Below are positions 7,582-16,085 of a stretch of DNA of 64,000 nt, in pieces (position 1 is the stretch's first letter; each line of letters starts with the position of its first letter). The stretch lies in contig JAFYHU010000005.1 in NCBI GenBank assembly GCA_017538965.1, positions 1 through 64,000 of the forward strand, read 5' to 3'. Made by a program: the position numbers and the translations under genes. This stretch comes from Oscillospiraceae bacterium. Its GTDB lineage: Bacteria; Bacillota; Clostridia; Oscillospirales; Oscillospiraceae. A model generated the notes under the pieces. The model searched no databases and was not told the origin of the DNA. It worked only from the letters and a program-made list of their open reading frames with translations.

Positions 7582-7589
<8 letters not shown>
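6009..7589 (+). CDS. Amino-acid ABC transporter: tandem binding domains fused to permease
   Basis: A 526-residue single-chain importer of the polar amino-acid (His/Gln) family. A Lys/Arg-rich start and hydrophobic segment end in a lipobox (LCGC, Cys34), so the binding domains are tethered outside. Residues ~45-175 are a partial type-3 binding domain lacking its first lobe; ~180-285 is a second one (LRIAGDTTCVPFLY, VDVDI, FAFGGIAITPERA). Residues ~295-515 are the permease with five or so membrane segments and the EAA loop EAARALGYSDRKTFFRI, which docks the ATPase. The stop overlaps the start of the ATPase gene by 8 nt. Its ribosome binding site lies in a hairpin. The substrate is not determinable, but the family points to glutamine, glutamate or a basic amino acid. 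Confidence 0.85.
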
Positions 7590-8673
<1,084 letters not shown>

Positions 8674-8701
8674 CGTCTGCAGCGCGAAACCCTGCCAGTA
8701 A

Positions 8702-8980
8702 CATCTGTTGCAAAAGGGTTTTCTCTGCTGCGGAAACAGCGCCGTCATTGACTTTCTTCTGGAGGCCGGTTTGAAAACGAAAAACGACTGTCTCGTGGAA
8801 GCGGCCCAAAACCGCATGGCTGCGGTGATCGAAAGAGCGGACCGAAACGGTTATTATCTCTGTTTGCCCAAAACCATGAATCCGATCTTTTCTCCGTCTC
8901 TGTTTTACGGCGTTGCCGGAATCGGTTACGAAATGCTCCGCCTCGCCGCCCCCGACAGAATCGAAAGCGTCCTGCTTTAG
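8702..8980 (+). pseudogene. Lanthionine synthetase (LanM, CCG type) C-terminal remnant
   Basis: A 92-codon open stretch beginning after a TAA at 8699 reads LQKGFLCCGNSAVIDFLLEAG and ends NPIFSPSLFYGVAGIGYEML then RLAAPDRIESVLL. This is the end of the LanC-like cyclase domain of class II lanthipeptide synthetases: the CCG supplies zinc ligands (the Cys3-type seen in ProcM-like enzymes), and the GxAGIGY-LR segment is near the C-terminus. Everything before the CCG is missing (full enzymes are around 900-1000 residues). The nearest start is a TTG at 8708 without a ribosome binding site. It is a fragment, and the only sign in this window of peptide-modification machinery. Confidence 0.65.
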
Positions 8981-9061
8981 CGTCCACTTTGCCACTCGCC
9001 GCAGCCGCATATGAACTTTGAACTATTTATTCTTCTCTGCGAAAAAAACTGTTCCGGAAGG

Positions 9062-9090
9062 TAGACATTTCGGGCTGCTTTTGCTATAAT
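9062..9090 (+). promoter_or_regulatory. Promoter of the coiled-coil gene
   Basis: TAGACA, 17 bp, TATAAT, 56 nt before the ATG at 9147. Confidence 0.65.
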
Positions 9091-9146
9091 CAAATGTTAG
9101 AAGACGATAAGTCTGAAAATAAAAACAAAAGAGAAGGAGAAAGACA

Positions 9147-9920
9147 ATGACTTTTGAAGAAAAGTACGCTGCCCACGGAAGGAAACTGGACGAACTGAAA
9201 GCCAAATTTGACGCGGCCGTCGAAGCACGCAAGCTTGAGCATGAACAGAAATGTGCGGAGCTGGAAGCAGCACTTGATGAATTTGACGCTGCGCTGAACG
9301 CGCAGATCGACAAGCAGTATGACACACTCGATGCGCAGGCCGCAAAGCAGTGCGACAAACTGGATGCCGAGATCAACAAGCAGTGCGACACGATGGAAAG
9401 ACGCGCCGAAATGCTCGACGCCCAGATTGACAAGCAGTGCAGCACAATTGACGCCCAGATTGACAAGCAGTTTGACACGATGGAGAAGCGGGTCGACAAG
9501 CTGGATGCGAAGGTTGAAGAGCAGGCCGCAAAGGCGAAAGCCGCATTCACCCTCGACAAGGCCACTGCTGAGGCTGTCGCCAATGAGCCCACCGGAATCA
9601 ATGCGGTTCAGAAACAGACTGCCGGCGATTTTGCCGCCGCAGAAGAAAATGCCCGCCTGATCCGCGAGCGCCGTGATGCCAAGTGCAGCAATGTCAAGCT
9701 CCGTACCGAGATGAAGGTCAACGCTGCCAAGGAGAAGATTGCCGAGCACAGAGAAGCTCGCGACAAGGCGGCTCAGGAGCAGTGGATCTATGACCTGCTG
9801 GAGTATGCAGAAGGCTGCTATGAGATGGCCTATGCCTGGGCGCTGGAAGCAGAATATACGCTGATGGAAGCTGCGTACGAGATCGATTATTATAACGAGA
9901 AGTTCGGCGAAAAGAAATAA
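9147..9920 (+). CDS. Hendecad-repeat coiled-coil protein
   Basis: A 257-residue, charged, soluble protein without signal peptide, preceded by AGAAGGAG. Residues ~50-125 are built of 11-residue repeats of the form DAQIDKQYDTL (also DAQAAKQCDKL, DAEINKQCDTM, DAQIDKQFDTM), a hendecad pattern giving a long, weakly right-handed coiled coil. Several repeats place Cys at the same position, so inter-chain disulfides or metal contacts are possible. The C-terminal ~90 residues are helical and rich in Tyr/Glu (YDLLEYAEGCYEMAYAWALE). It has its own promoter and terminator. No family recognised; function unknown. Confidence 0.8.
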   Translation: MTFEEKYAAHGRKLDELKAKFDAAVEARKLEHEQKCAELEAALDEFDAALNAQIDKQYDTLDAQAAKQCDKLDAEINKQCDTMERRAEMLDAQIDKQCSTIDAQIDKQFDTMEKRVDKLDAKVEEQAAKAKAAFTLDKATAEAVANEPTGINAVQKQTAGDFAAAEENARLIRERRDAKCSNVKLRTEMKVNAAKEKIAEHREARDKAAQEQWIYDLLEYAEGCYEMAYAWALEAEYTLMEAAYEIDYYNEKFGEKK

Positions 9921-9952
9921 TCGCTTCCGAAACGGACGATAAAATGCGCAAT

Positions 9953-10003
9953 GCCCGGAAGTCGTGGGTTGCATAACGCAGCGCAAGACTTCCGGGGCCT
10001 TTT
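9953..10003 (+). terminator. Terminator of the coiled-coil gene
   Basis: GCCCGGAAGTC ... GACTTCCGGGGC stem (one bulge) followed by CTTTTAT. Confidence 0.7.
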
Positions 10004-10069
10004 ATAAAAAAGGCTTCTGTCATGGAAAAGAGGATTCCAATACATCCTGAGACAACAGGGCGGTAAACG

Positions 10070-11764
10070 ATGCCACAGAAACACACAAGCGTGTATAAAA
10101 AAATCAAAACCCGAAAGGGATCACTCGCCGCCAGAAACATTCTGAGCCTTGTTTTTCTGGGGATCTTTCTGATTCTCGGGGTCGGCTTTATGGCTGGTCA
10201 GATGCTGTATAAGCGGAACCTGGAGCTTTATACCGAACATACCTACTCCTGCGCCCATCTGATTGCCGACGGTATCAGCGGGTCTGCCCCGACGAAGATA
10301 TTGGAAACCGGAACAAAAGATGTTTCATATTACACAATCCGCAAAGCATTCATGACGGCGGGGACGTATGAAGAGGAGTACAGGGATATTTACCTGGTCG
10401 TTCCTACGGAAGAAGATCTGATCTATCTCTGTGAAATCTATCATAATCTGCCCGAAGGAAGCGAGAACCTGTCCGAGGGGCAGGCGCAGTTTCTTGAACA
10501 CCGGCCTTACGTTTCCGGCGAGAAAGAAATCATGACGGAGGCACTGAAGGGCCGGGAACGGCCCGGGGGAGAAAAGCTCTATGTCGGCATCCGAGAGCTC
10601 GGCGGTGAAAAGCTGGCTACCGCGCTGGTGCCCGTCCAAAGCCCGGAGAACGGAGCAGAAGCTCTGGTGGGGCTTGATGTGTCAATAGCCGAGATCTGGG
10701 AAGCGCAGATGAACCTGTATGTCATGCTGACGCTTACGATCATTGTGATCACCGGGATCGGCATCTTTGTCCATTACAAAATTCTCGAGCGGACGACGAT
10801 TCGACCGATTCAGTCTCTGAAGCAGGACACGGATGAGCTGGTCAGCAGACTGGACAGCGATGAGGAGTACAGATCGGATGTCCATACCGGCGACGAACTG
10901 GAGGCTCTGGCCCATTCGGTCGAAGAGATGGATCGGAATCTGAAGCATTACATCCGCGAGAACACGGCGATCACGGCGGAAAAGGAGCGCCTCAGAACGG
11001 AACTGGAACTGGCTGCCCATATCCAGGAAGACATGCTTCCGCACAGCTTTCCGCCGTTTCCCGAAAGAAACGAGTTTGAGCTCTATGCGGCCATGGATCC
11101 GGCCAAAGAAGTCGGCGGCGACTTCTATGACTTCTTCCTGATTGATGAAGACCGCCTGGGCCTGGTCATTGCGGATGTCTCAGGAAAGGGAATCCCCGCC
11201 GCACTCTTTATGATGAAGTCCATGGTTCTGCTGAGAAACTGTATGCTTGCCGGTCTCGATCCAAAGCAGGCTATGGAGCAATTGAACAAGCAGATTGCCG
11301 TCAATAACTCCGAGTCGATGTTTGTGACGGTCTGGCTCGGTGTGCTGGAGATATCGAGCGGCAGAATGACGGCGGTGAATGCCGGTCATGAATATCCGAT
11401 TCTGAAAACGCCGAACGGCTGGTACGAACTCTATAAGGATCGGCACGGCATGGCAGCGGGGAGCATGGAGGGCATCCGTTATCGCGACTATGAACTGCAG
11501 ATGGAACCGGGCAGCATGCTCTTTGTTTACTCGGACGGTTTGCCGGAGGCAAACGACAAGGACAGCCGGCTCTTCGGGATCGATCGGACTCTGCATGCCC
11601 TGAACGAAAGCCCTGATCTGGGGCCGGAAGCGACCCTGAAAGCGGTCAGGGAGGCAGTGAATGCCTTTGTCGGGGAGGCACCTCAGTTTGATGACCTGAC
11701 CATGCTTTGCCTGAAATACTGCGGAAAGGGCAGTCCTGCCCCGGCTCTTGAGGATTCCCAATGA
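10070..11764 (+). CDS. Membrane-bound PP2C phosphatase with HAMP domain (RsbU/SpoIIE type)
   Basis: A 564-residue receptor phosphatase. Order: membrane segment ~24-46, an extracytoplasmic sensor of ~170 residues, membrane segment ~216-236, HAMP ~238-295 with a following helix, then a PP2C-SpoIIE domain ~330-555. The metal-binding motifs are intact: VGGDFYD (348-354), ADVSGKG (368-374), NAGHEYP, YSDGLPEA and DDLTML. Such enzymes dephosphorylate STAS-domain antagonists. It is first in a tightly spaced run that also encodes a GHKL-symporter fusion and a STAS-kinase fusion, its probable partners. The ligand of the sensor is unknown. Confidence 0.88.
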   Translation: MPQKHTSVYKKIKTRKGSLAARNILSLVFLGIFLILGVGFMAGQMLYKRNLELYTEHTYSCAHLIADGISGSAPTKILETGTKDVSYYTIRKAFMTAGTYEEEYRDIYLVVPTEEDLIYLCEIYHNLPEGSENLSEGQAQFLEHRPYVSGEKEIMTEALKGRERPGGEKLYVGIRELGGEKLATALVPVQSPENGAEALVGLDVSIAEIWEAQMNLYVMLTLTIIVITGIGIFVHYKILERTTIRPIQSLKQDTDELVSRLDSDEEYRSDVHTGDELEALAHSVEEMDRNLKHYIRENTAITAEKERLRTELELAAHIQEDMLPHSFPPFPERNEFELYAAMDPAKEVGGDFYDFFLIDEDRLGLVIADVSGKGIPAALFMMKSMVLLRNCMLAGLDPKQAMEQLNKQIAVNNSESMFVTVWLGVLEISSGRMTAVNAGHEYPILKTPNGWYELYKDRHGMAAGSMEGIRYRDYELQMEPGSMLFVYSDGLPEANDKDSRLFGIDRTLHALNESPDLGPEATLKAVREAVNAFVGEAPQFDDLTMLCLKYCGKGSPAPALEDSQ

Positions 11765-11810
11765 GATCGGGCCTGAAGACTGAACAGACGAGAACAAAGG
11801 AGAACGGAAA

Positions 11811-12956
11811 GTGAAACTGAAAGAACTTAAGGAGAAAAAATGGTATAACGGCGCAGTCGTCGCCTGTATCGGCGTAACGCTCTTTGTGCTCCTGACCAAT
11901 TTCAGAGGAGTGCTTTCCGCAGTGGGCGGATTCCTCGGCAACTTCAAAGCCGTCTTTCTGGGGATTGTCTTTGCCTATATCCTCAATCCCGTTGCGAATT
12001 TCTTTTATCACAGAGTTTTTCGCAAAATGAAGCCAGGGAATATGCGGTGGTATCTCTCTGTGGGCATGACAATCCTGTCAGCGCTGCTGGTGTTGATCAT
12101 TCTGATCGGGACGCTGATTCCTCAGCTGATTCAGAGCGTTGCGCTGTTTTCTGAAAACATCGACGGGTACGCCGCATCCATGATCAAGATGATCAAGGGA
12201 AGCGCTCTGGAGAACTTCATCAACGCAGAGAGACTCGCGACGCTGTCGCAGAATGCCTTGAGCAGCATTACCAACTTTGTACGGGAGAATGCCGGCCAGA
12301 TCCTGAATACGGCGGCGAATTCCGGCAAAGGCATCATCTCGACCGTTATCGCGATGATCCTCGCGGTTTATCTGCTCATCGATAAAAAGCGGGTTATGAA
12401 AGGCTGGTGGCGTCTGGTCGGGGCGATATTCAGCAAGGAAAGAACTGCAGGATTCATCAATTTTACTCTGCGCTGCGACACGATCCTGATGAGCTTTCTC
12501 GGGCAGAGCCTGCTGGATTCTCTCATCGTCGGCGCTGCCAATGCGATCTTCATGCTCATCTGCGGGATGCAGTACGTCGGGCTGGTATCGGTGGTTGTCG
12601 CCGTCTCGAACCTGATCCCCAATTTCGGCCCCATCATCGGCGCCGTGATCGGCGGCTTCGTGCTTGTGCTTGTCAATCCGTTCCACGCGATGCTGTTTAT
12701 TGCTTTCTGCGTGTTCCTTCAGTTTGCGGACGGTTATATTCTGAAACCGAAACTGTTTTCCAATTCTCTCGGCGTTTCAGGCCTGTTGATTCTGGTAGCC
12801 AGCATTGTGCTGGGGAACATGTTCGGCATTCTCGGAATGCTGCTATCCATCCCGGCGGCCGCAATCCTGAGCTTTATCTACAATGACTATCTGCTGCCGC
12901 GGCAGGAAAAACGCCATGCGCAGGAATCGAAGAAAAAAGAGGATAATCCCTCCTGA
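11811..12956 (+). CDS. AI-2E-family (PF01594-type) membrane transporter
   Basis: A 381-residue protein with about eight membrane segments; the central soluble loop and the conserved C-terminal half (NLIPNFGPIIGAVIGGFVLV, YILKPKLFSNSLGVSGL) match the AI-2E transporter superfamily, whose members export varied small molecules or exchange ions. It starts with GTG at 11811 after AAAGGAG. It lies 46 nt after the phosphatase gene and 42 nt before the symporter fusion, so all are probably one transcript. Substrate unknown; the family name should not be read as evidence for autoinducer-2 transport. Confidence 0.82.
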   Translation: MKLKELKEKKWYNGAVVACIGVTLFVLLTNFRGVLSAVGGFLGNFKAVFLGIVFAYILNPVANFFYHRVFRKMKPGNMRWYLSVGMTILSALLVLIILIGTLIPQLIQSVALFSENIDGYAASMIKMIKGSALENFINAERLATLSQNALSSITNFVRENAGQILNTAANSGKGIISTVIAMILAVYLLIDKKRVMKGWWRLVGAIFSKERTAGFINFTLRCDTILMSFLGQSLLDSLIVGAANAIFMLICGMQYVGLVSVVVAVSNLIPNFGPIIGAVIGGFVLVLVNPFHAMLFIAFCVFLQFADGYILKPKLFSNSLGVSGLLILVASIVLGNMFGILGMLLSIPAAAILSFIYNDYLLPRQEKRHAQESKKKEDNPS

Positions 12957-12998
12957 CGATTGACACGGAACCGGATGAACGGAAGGAAAATTCACTCT

Positions 12999-14585
12999 AT
13001 GACGAAAGCGAAAAGAGGCTGCAATCTCCTGCGTGACAACGCAGCAAGCGCTGTTGCGGAAGACAGCCGCAAAGCCCTTCGGAAGGCCGGGTTCTCCGAA
13101 CCGGAAACCGATCTCTTTGTCGACAAAATTGTCGGCATTCTGGATGACTATGCGGCCGCCTTCGGCGAGGGAAAAGAAATTGAATACGGAATCCGCAGAC
13201 GGCTTGTGAAGCTGGATGTTCTGATTGCGATCCCCGGGGAAGCCTTTGATCCCTTTACGGACGGCAGCGGCGCGCAACAGCGTGCCGTCGACAGAATATT
13301 CAATCTGAACCTGGACGCCGGAAGCTCCGGAATCTTCTACAGATACAGATTGAAACGCAACATCATCTGCGTCAGCATTCCGCTGGAGGAGAGACCGAAA
13401 AAGATCCTCAAGGATCCTATCGTCTGGAGTGTGATCCTGGGCCTTGCATGCGGCCTCCTCTGCAAAGTGCTGCCGCAGCCGGCGGGGGATTTCCTCATCA
13501 ACAAGATCGCTTCGCCCCTTCAGAGCATCATCCTGGGCATGATGTCAGGCGTTATGGGGCCGGTAGTCTTTATTTCGCTGATCTCATCCATCATTGCGCT
13601 GGAAAGCATCAACGATCTGACCGGTCTCGGATTTAAAGTTATCGGGCGCTTTCTTGCGAACACCCTCTTCCTGATCGCGGCCTCCATTCTGGCCTCGGGG
13701 CTTCTCTTCCGGAACTTCGGCTCCGGCGATACTGCGTTTTCTCCGGAACTGCTGTTCGACATGATTTTCGATATCGTACCCACCAACCTGATCGATCCGT
13801 TCCTGAAGAGCAATACGGCGCAGCTTGTGATCCTGGGGTTCCTGGCGGGCGCGGGGCTCCTGCTGCTGGGCGACAGCGTCAGCGAGCTGAAGCGGATCAT
13901 CGGTCAGGTCAACAAATGGGTCATGAGTGTCATGAATATCATTCTTCTCACGATGCCTGCCATCCCGTTTCTGAGCATCATGATTACGCTGGGCAGCGGG
14001 AAAGGGAAGGACCTGCTTTCCGGATGGAAGTTCGTTGCCGCGTCCTATCTCGCGTTTACCGTCTGCATCGCAGTGAAAGCTGTGAAAACGTCGATCTGCT
14101 CCGGCATCGGGATTCCGGAGCTCTGGCAGAAGATCAAGCCTGCTGCCAAAATCTCCTTCACGACCGGCTCCACAACGGCGGCGATGAAGAGCACCTATGA
14201 GGCTTCGGAGAAGCTGCGGATCAAAGAGTCCTTTTCCTCCTTCTGGCTTCCCATGGGGGGCGCCATGCTGAGCCCCAAAACCGCGGTCTATGTGGTCATC
14301 ACCGCGTTTATGGCGGCGCAGCTTGAGAACACCCCGGTTTCGTACGCCTTTCTGGTGGTGCTGATCATTATGGCGACAGAGCTTTCCACCGCCTCGCCCG
14401 GCATCCCTGCTGCCTGCACGGCGCTTCTGAAAAGCCTCGGCCTTCCGATCGACTATGTCGGTCTGGTTGCGACTTACCGGCTGCTGACCGACAATTACGG
14501 CGCGGCATGCTCCATTTCGTACAATATGCTGGAGGAAGTCGAGATCGCGCACAAGCTCGGAGAAATCGAAACGGACGAAACCTGA
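12999..14585 (+). CDS. GHKL-like domain fused to SLC1-type (dicarboxylate/amino-acid:cation) symporter
   Basis: A 528-residue fusion. Residues ~15-130 are soluble and resemble an anti-sigma-type GHKL fold (helix FVDKIVGILDDYAAAFGEG, strand RLVKLDVLIAIPGEAFDPF, C-terminal YRYRLKRNIICVSIP) with no clear catalytic N-box Asn. Residues ~138-520 are a GltP/DctA-like transporter with the hairpin-1 region SFTTGSTTAAMKSTY. The usual NMDGT motif is replaced by SPKTA in GGAMLSPKTAVYV, so cation or substrate coupling may differ. ATG at 12999 is chosen (GGAAGG upstream, 12 nt); TTG at 12960 and ATG at 12975 are alternatives. Neighbouring PP2C and STAS genes suggest regulated transport. Confidence 0.85.
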   Translation: MTKAKRGCNLLRDNAASAVAEDSRKALRKAGFSEPETDLFVDKIVGILDDYAAAFGEGKEIEYGIRRRLVKLDVLIAIPGEAFDPFTDGSGAQQRAVDRIFNLNLDAGSSGIFYRYRLKRNIICVSIPLEERPKKILKDPIVWSVILGLACGLLCKVLPQPAGDFLINKIASPLQSIILGMMSGVMGPVVFISLISSIIALESINDLTGLGFKVIGRFLANTLFLIAASILASGLLFRNFGSGDTAFSPELLFDMIFDIVPTNLIDPFLKSNTAQLVILGFLAGAGLLLLGDSVSELKRIIGQVNKWVMSVMNIILLTMPAIPFLSIMITLGSGKGKDLLSGWKFVAASYLAFTVCIAVKAVKTSICSGIGIPELWQKIKPAAKISFTTGSTTAAMKSTYEASEKLRIKESFSSFWLPMGGAMLSPKTAVYVVITAFMAAQLENTPVSYAFLVVLIIMATELSTASPGIPAACTALLKSLGLPIDYVGLVATYRLLTDNYGAACSISYNMLEEVEIAHKLGEIETDET

Positions 14586-14608
14586 CGGTCAAAGAATGGG
14601 TTACTGAT

Positions 14609-15784
14609 ATGCAAAGCAGATGGGAAAACGGGATACTGACTCTGGTTCTGCCGAAAAAGATCGACGCTGTCAACGCGCCGGCGGTTGAAGCCGAGATCCG
14701 GGAATACAAGGATCAATATGCGGCGAATATCATCGTCTTTGACTTTGAGATGACAGAGTATATATCAAGCGCCGGCCTGCGAGTGATTCTACGCCTGAAA
14801 AACGAAGAAAACGATATCAGGCTGATTCAGGTACAGCCTGCGATTTATGAGATTCTCGAAATGACCGGGTTTACCGAAATGATGGAAGTAAGCAAGGCTT
14901 ATCGGCTTGTCTCTCTTGAAGGATGCGAACTGATCGGTCAGGGCGCAAACGGAAAGATCTACCGACTTGACAGGGAAAACATCATCAAGGTATATACGAA
15001 CACGAATTCGCTTGCCGAGATTCATCATGAACGGGAACTGGCCCGTGCTGCCTTCGTTTCCGGCGTACCGACGGCGATCCCATATGACGTGGTACGCATC
15101 AAAGAGGGCGGATACGGTTCCATATACGAAATGCTGAATGCCAAAACCTATATTCAGCTGTACAAAGACGGAGAAAAGAGTCTGGAGGAACTCACGGAAT
15201 TGAGCGTCGACCTCCTCAAACGCATTCATTCCCTGATTGTGAAGCAAAGCATTGTGCCGGATATCAGGGAGTCCGCTCTGAGCTGGGCAATGTTTCTGAA
15301 GGATTATCTGCCGGAAAAACCGTTTGAAAAGCTGATTGCATTGTTCGACGCGGTACCCATAGATAATCACATGATCCATGGAGATTATCATTTTCGGAAT
15401 ATCATGGTTCAGAACGGGGAAAGCCTGCTGATTGATATGGACAGACTCAGCCGCGGGCATCCGATTTTTGATCTGGCCGCCATGTACAATGCTTATTGCG
15501 GTTTCGGCTGTGTGGATCCCGGCATTGTCGAGACATTTCTCGGCATCCCTTATACGACGGCTGCCGCCATATGGCGCAGGAGTCTCGAATGCTACCTGGA
15601 TACCCGAGATGAGAAGCGGCTGCAGGAAGTCGAGGACAAGGTGAGGATCATCAGCTATACACGGATTGCCAGACATTGGATTCGCCGAAACGGTTTGGAA
15701 ACGGAGACCGGCCGTCAGCAGACAGCCGGGGTTTTGCAAATGCTTCAGGAATTGCTTCCGCATACAGACAGCCTGCTTTTTTGA
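14609..15784 (+). CDS. STAS (anti-sigma-antagonist) domain fused to APH-type kinase
   Basis: A 391-residue fusion. Residues 1-~103 are a STAS domain with the phosphoacceptor motif YISSAGLRVIL (Ser53/54) intact. Residues ~105-390 are an aminoglycoside-phosphotransferase/choline-kinase-like fold: nucleotide loop GQGANGKIY (110-118), catalytic HGDYHFRN (257-264, Asp259) and LIDMD (274-278). The kinase could act on a small molecule or protein; APH-type folds are not usually STAS kinases. Starts at ATG 14609, 23 nt after the symporter fusion; the ribosome binding site is weak. The frame is open upstream to 14507 within the previous gene, but that overlap is unlikely to be used. In a partner-switching circuit this would be the protein dephosphorylated by the PP2C enzyme. 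Confidence 0.85.
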   Translation: MQSRWENGILTLVLPKKIDAVNAPAVEAEIREYKDQYAANIIVFDFEMTEYISSAGLRVILRLKNEENDIRLIQVQPAIYEILEMTGFTEMMEVSKAYRLVSLEGCELIGQGANGKIYRLDRENIIKVYTNTNSLAEIHHERELARAAFVSGVPTAIPYDVVRIKEGGYGSIYEMLNAKTYIQLYKDGEKSLEELTELSVDLLKRIHSLIVKQSIVPDIRESALSWAMFLKDYLPEKPFEKLIALFDAVPIDNHMIHGDYHFRNIMVQNGESLLIDMDRLSRGHPIFDLAAMYNAYCGFGCVDPGIVETFLGIPYTTAAAIWRRSLECYLDTRDEKRLQEVEDKVRIISYTRIARHWIRRNGLETETGRQQTAGVLQMLQELLPHTDSLLF

Positions 15785-15849
15785 CTTCCCGGACAGAAAA
15801 TGTAAAAAACAGTTTGACAGATGCAGAAAAAGAATACAGGAGGAGAGAG

Positions 15850-16065
15850 ATGGACGAAGTGAATATCAAATCAGAGCTGCTTCAAAACGCGATTGCCGGT
15901 ATTATTGAAAAACGCATCCGAAACAAAACAGGAGTTCATCCGCAGATTCATTTCAACGATGCGCTTCATATTACCTATGACGGAGACAAGGCGAAGATCC
16001 ATCTGAATGTTGACGCAGAACTGGCGAAAAACGATCTGGAAGCGCTGCTCAAGAAACTGGTCTGA
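15850..16065 (+). CDS. Conserved-looking small protein of unknown function (71 aa)
   Basis: A 71-residue soluble protein with ATG at 15850 after AGGAGGAGAG. It reads as a helix (IKSELLQNAIAGIIEKRI), two short strands (HPQIHFNDALHITYDG, KIHLNVDAEL) and a C-terminal helix. I do not recognise a family. It lies 65 nt after the STAS-kinase gene and 20 nt before preA, so it is probably in the same operon. Confidence 0.7.
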   Translation: MDEVNIKSELLQNAIAGIIEKRIRNKTGVHPQIHFNDALHITYDGDKAKIHLNVDAELAKNDLEALLKKLV

Positions 16066-16085
16066 CGAATAAGGAGGATTCCTGC

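Noticed and set aside
11811..12956. Autoinducer-2 export role for the AI-2E-family protein
   Set aside because: The family name covers many functions and no luxS-related gene is nearby.
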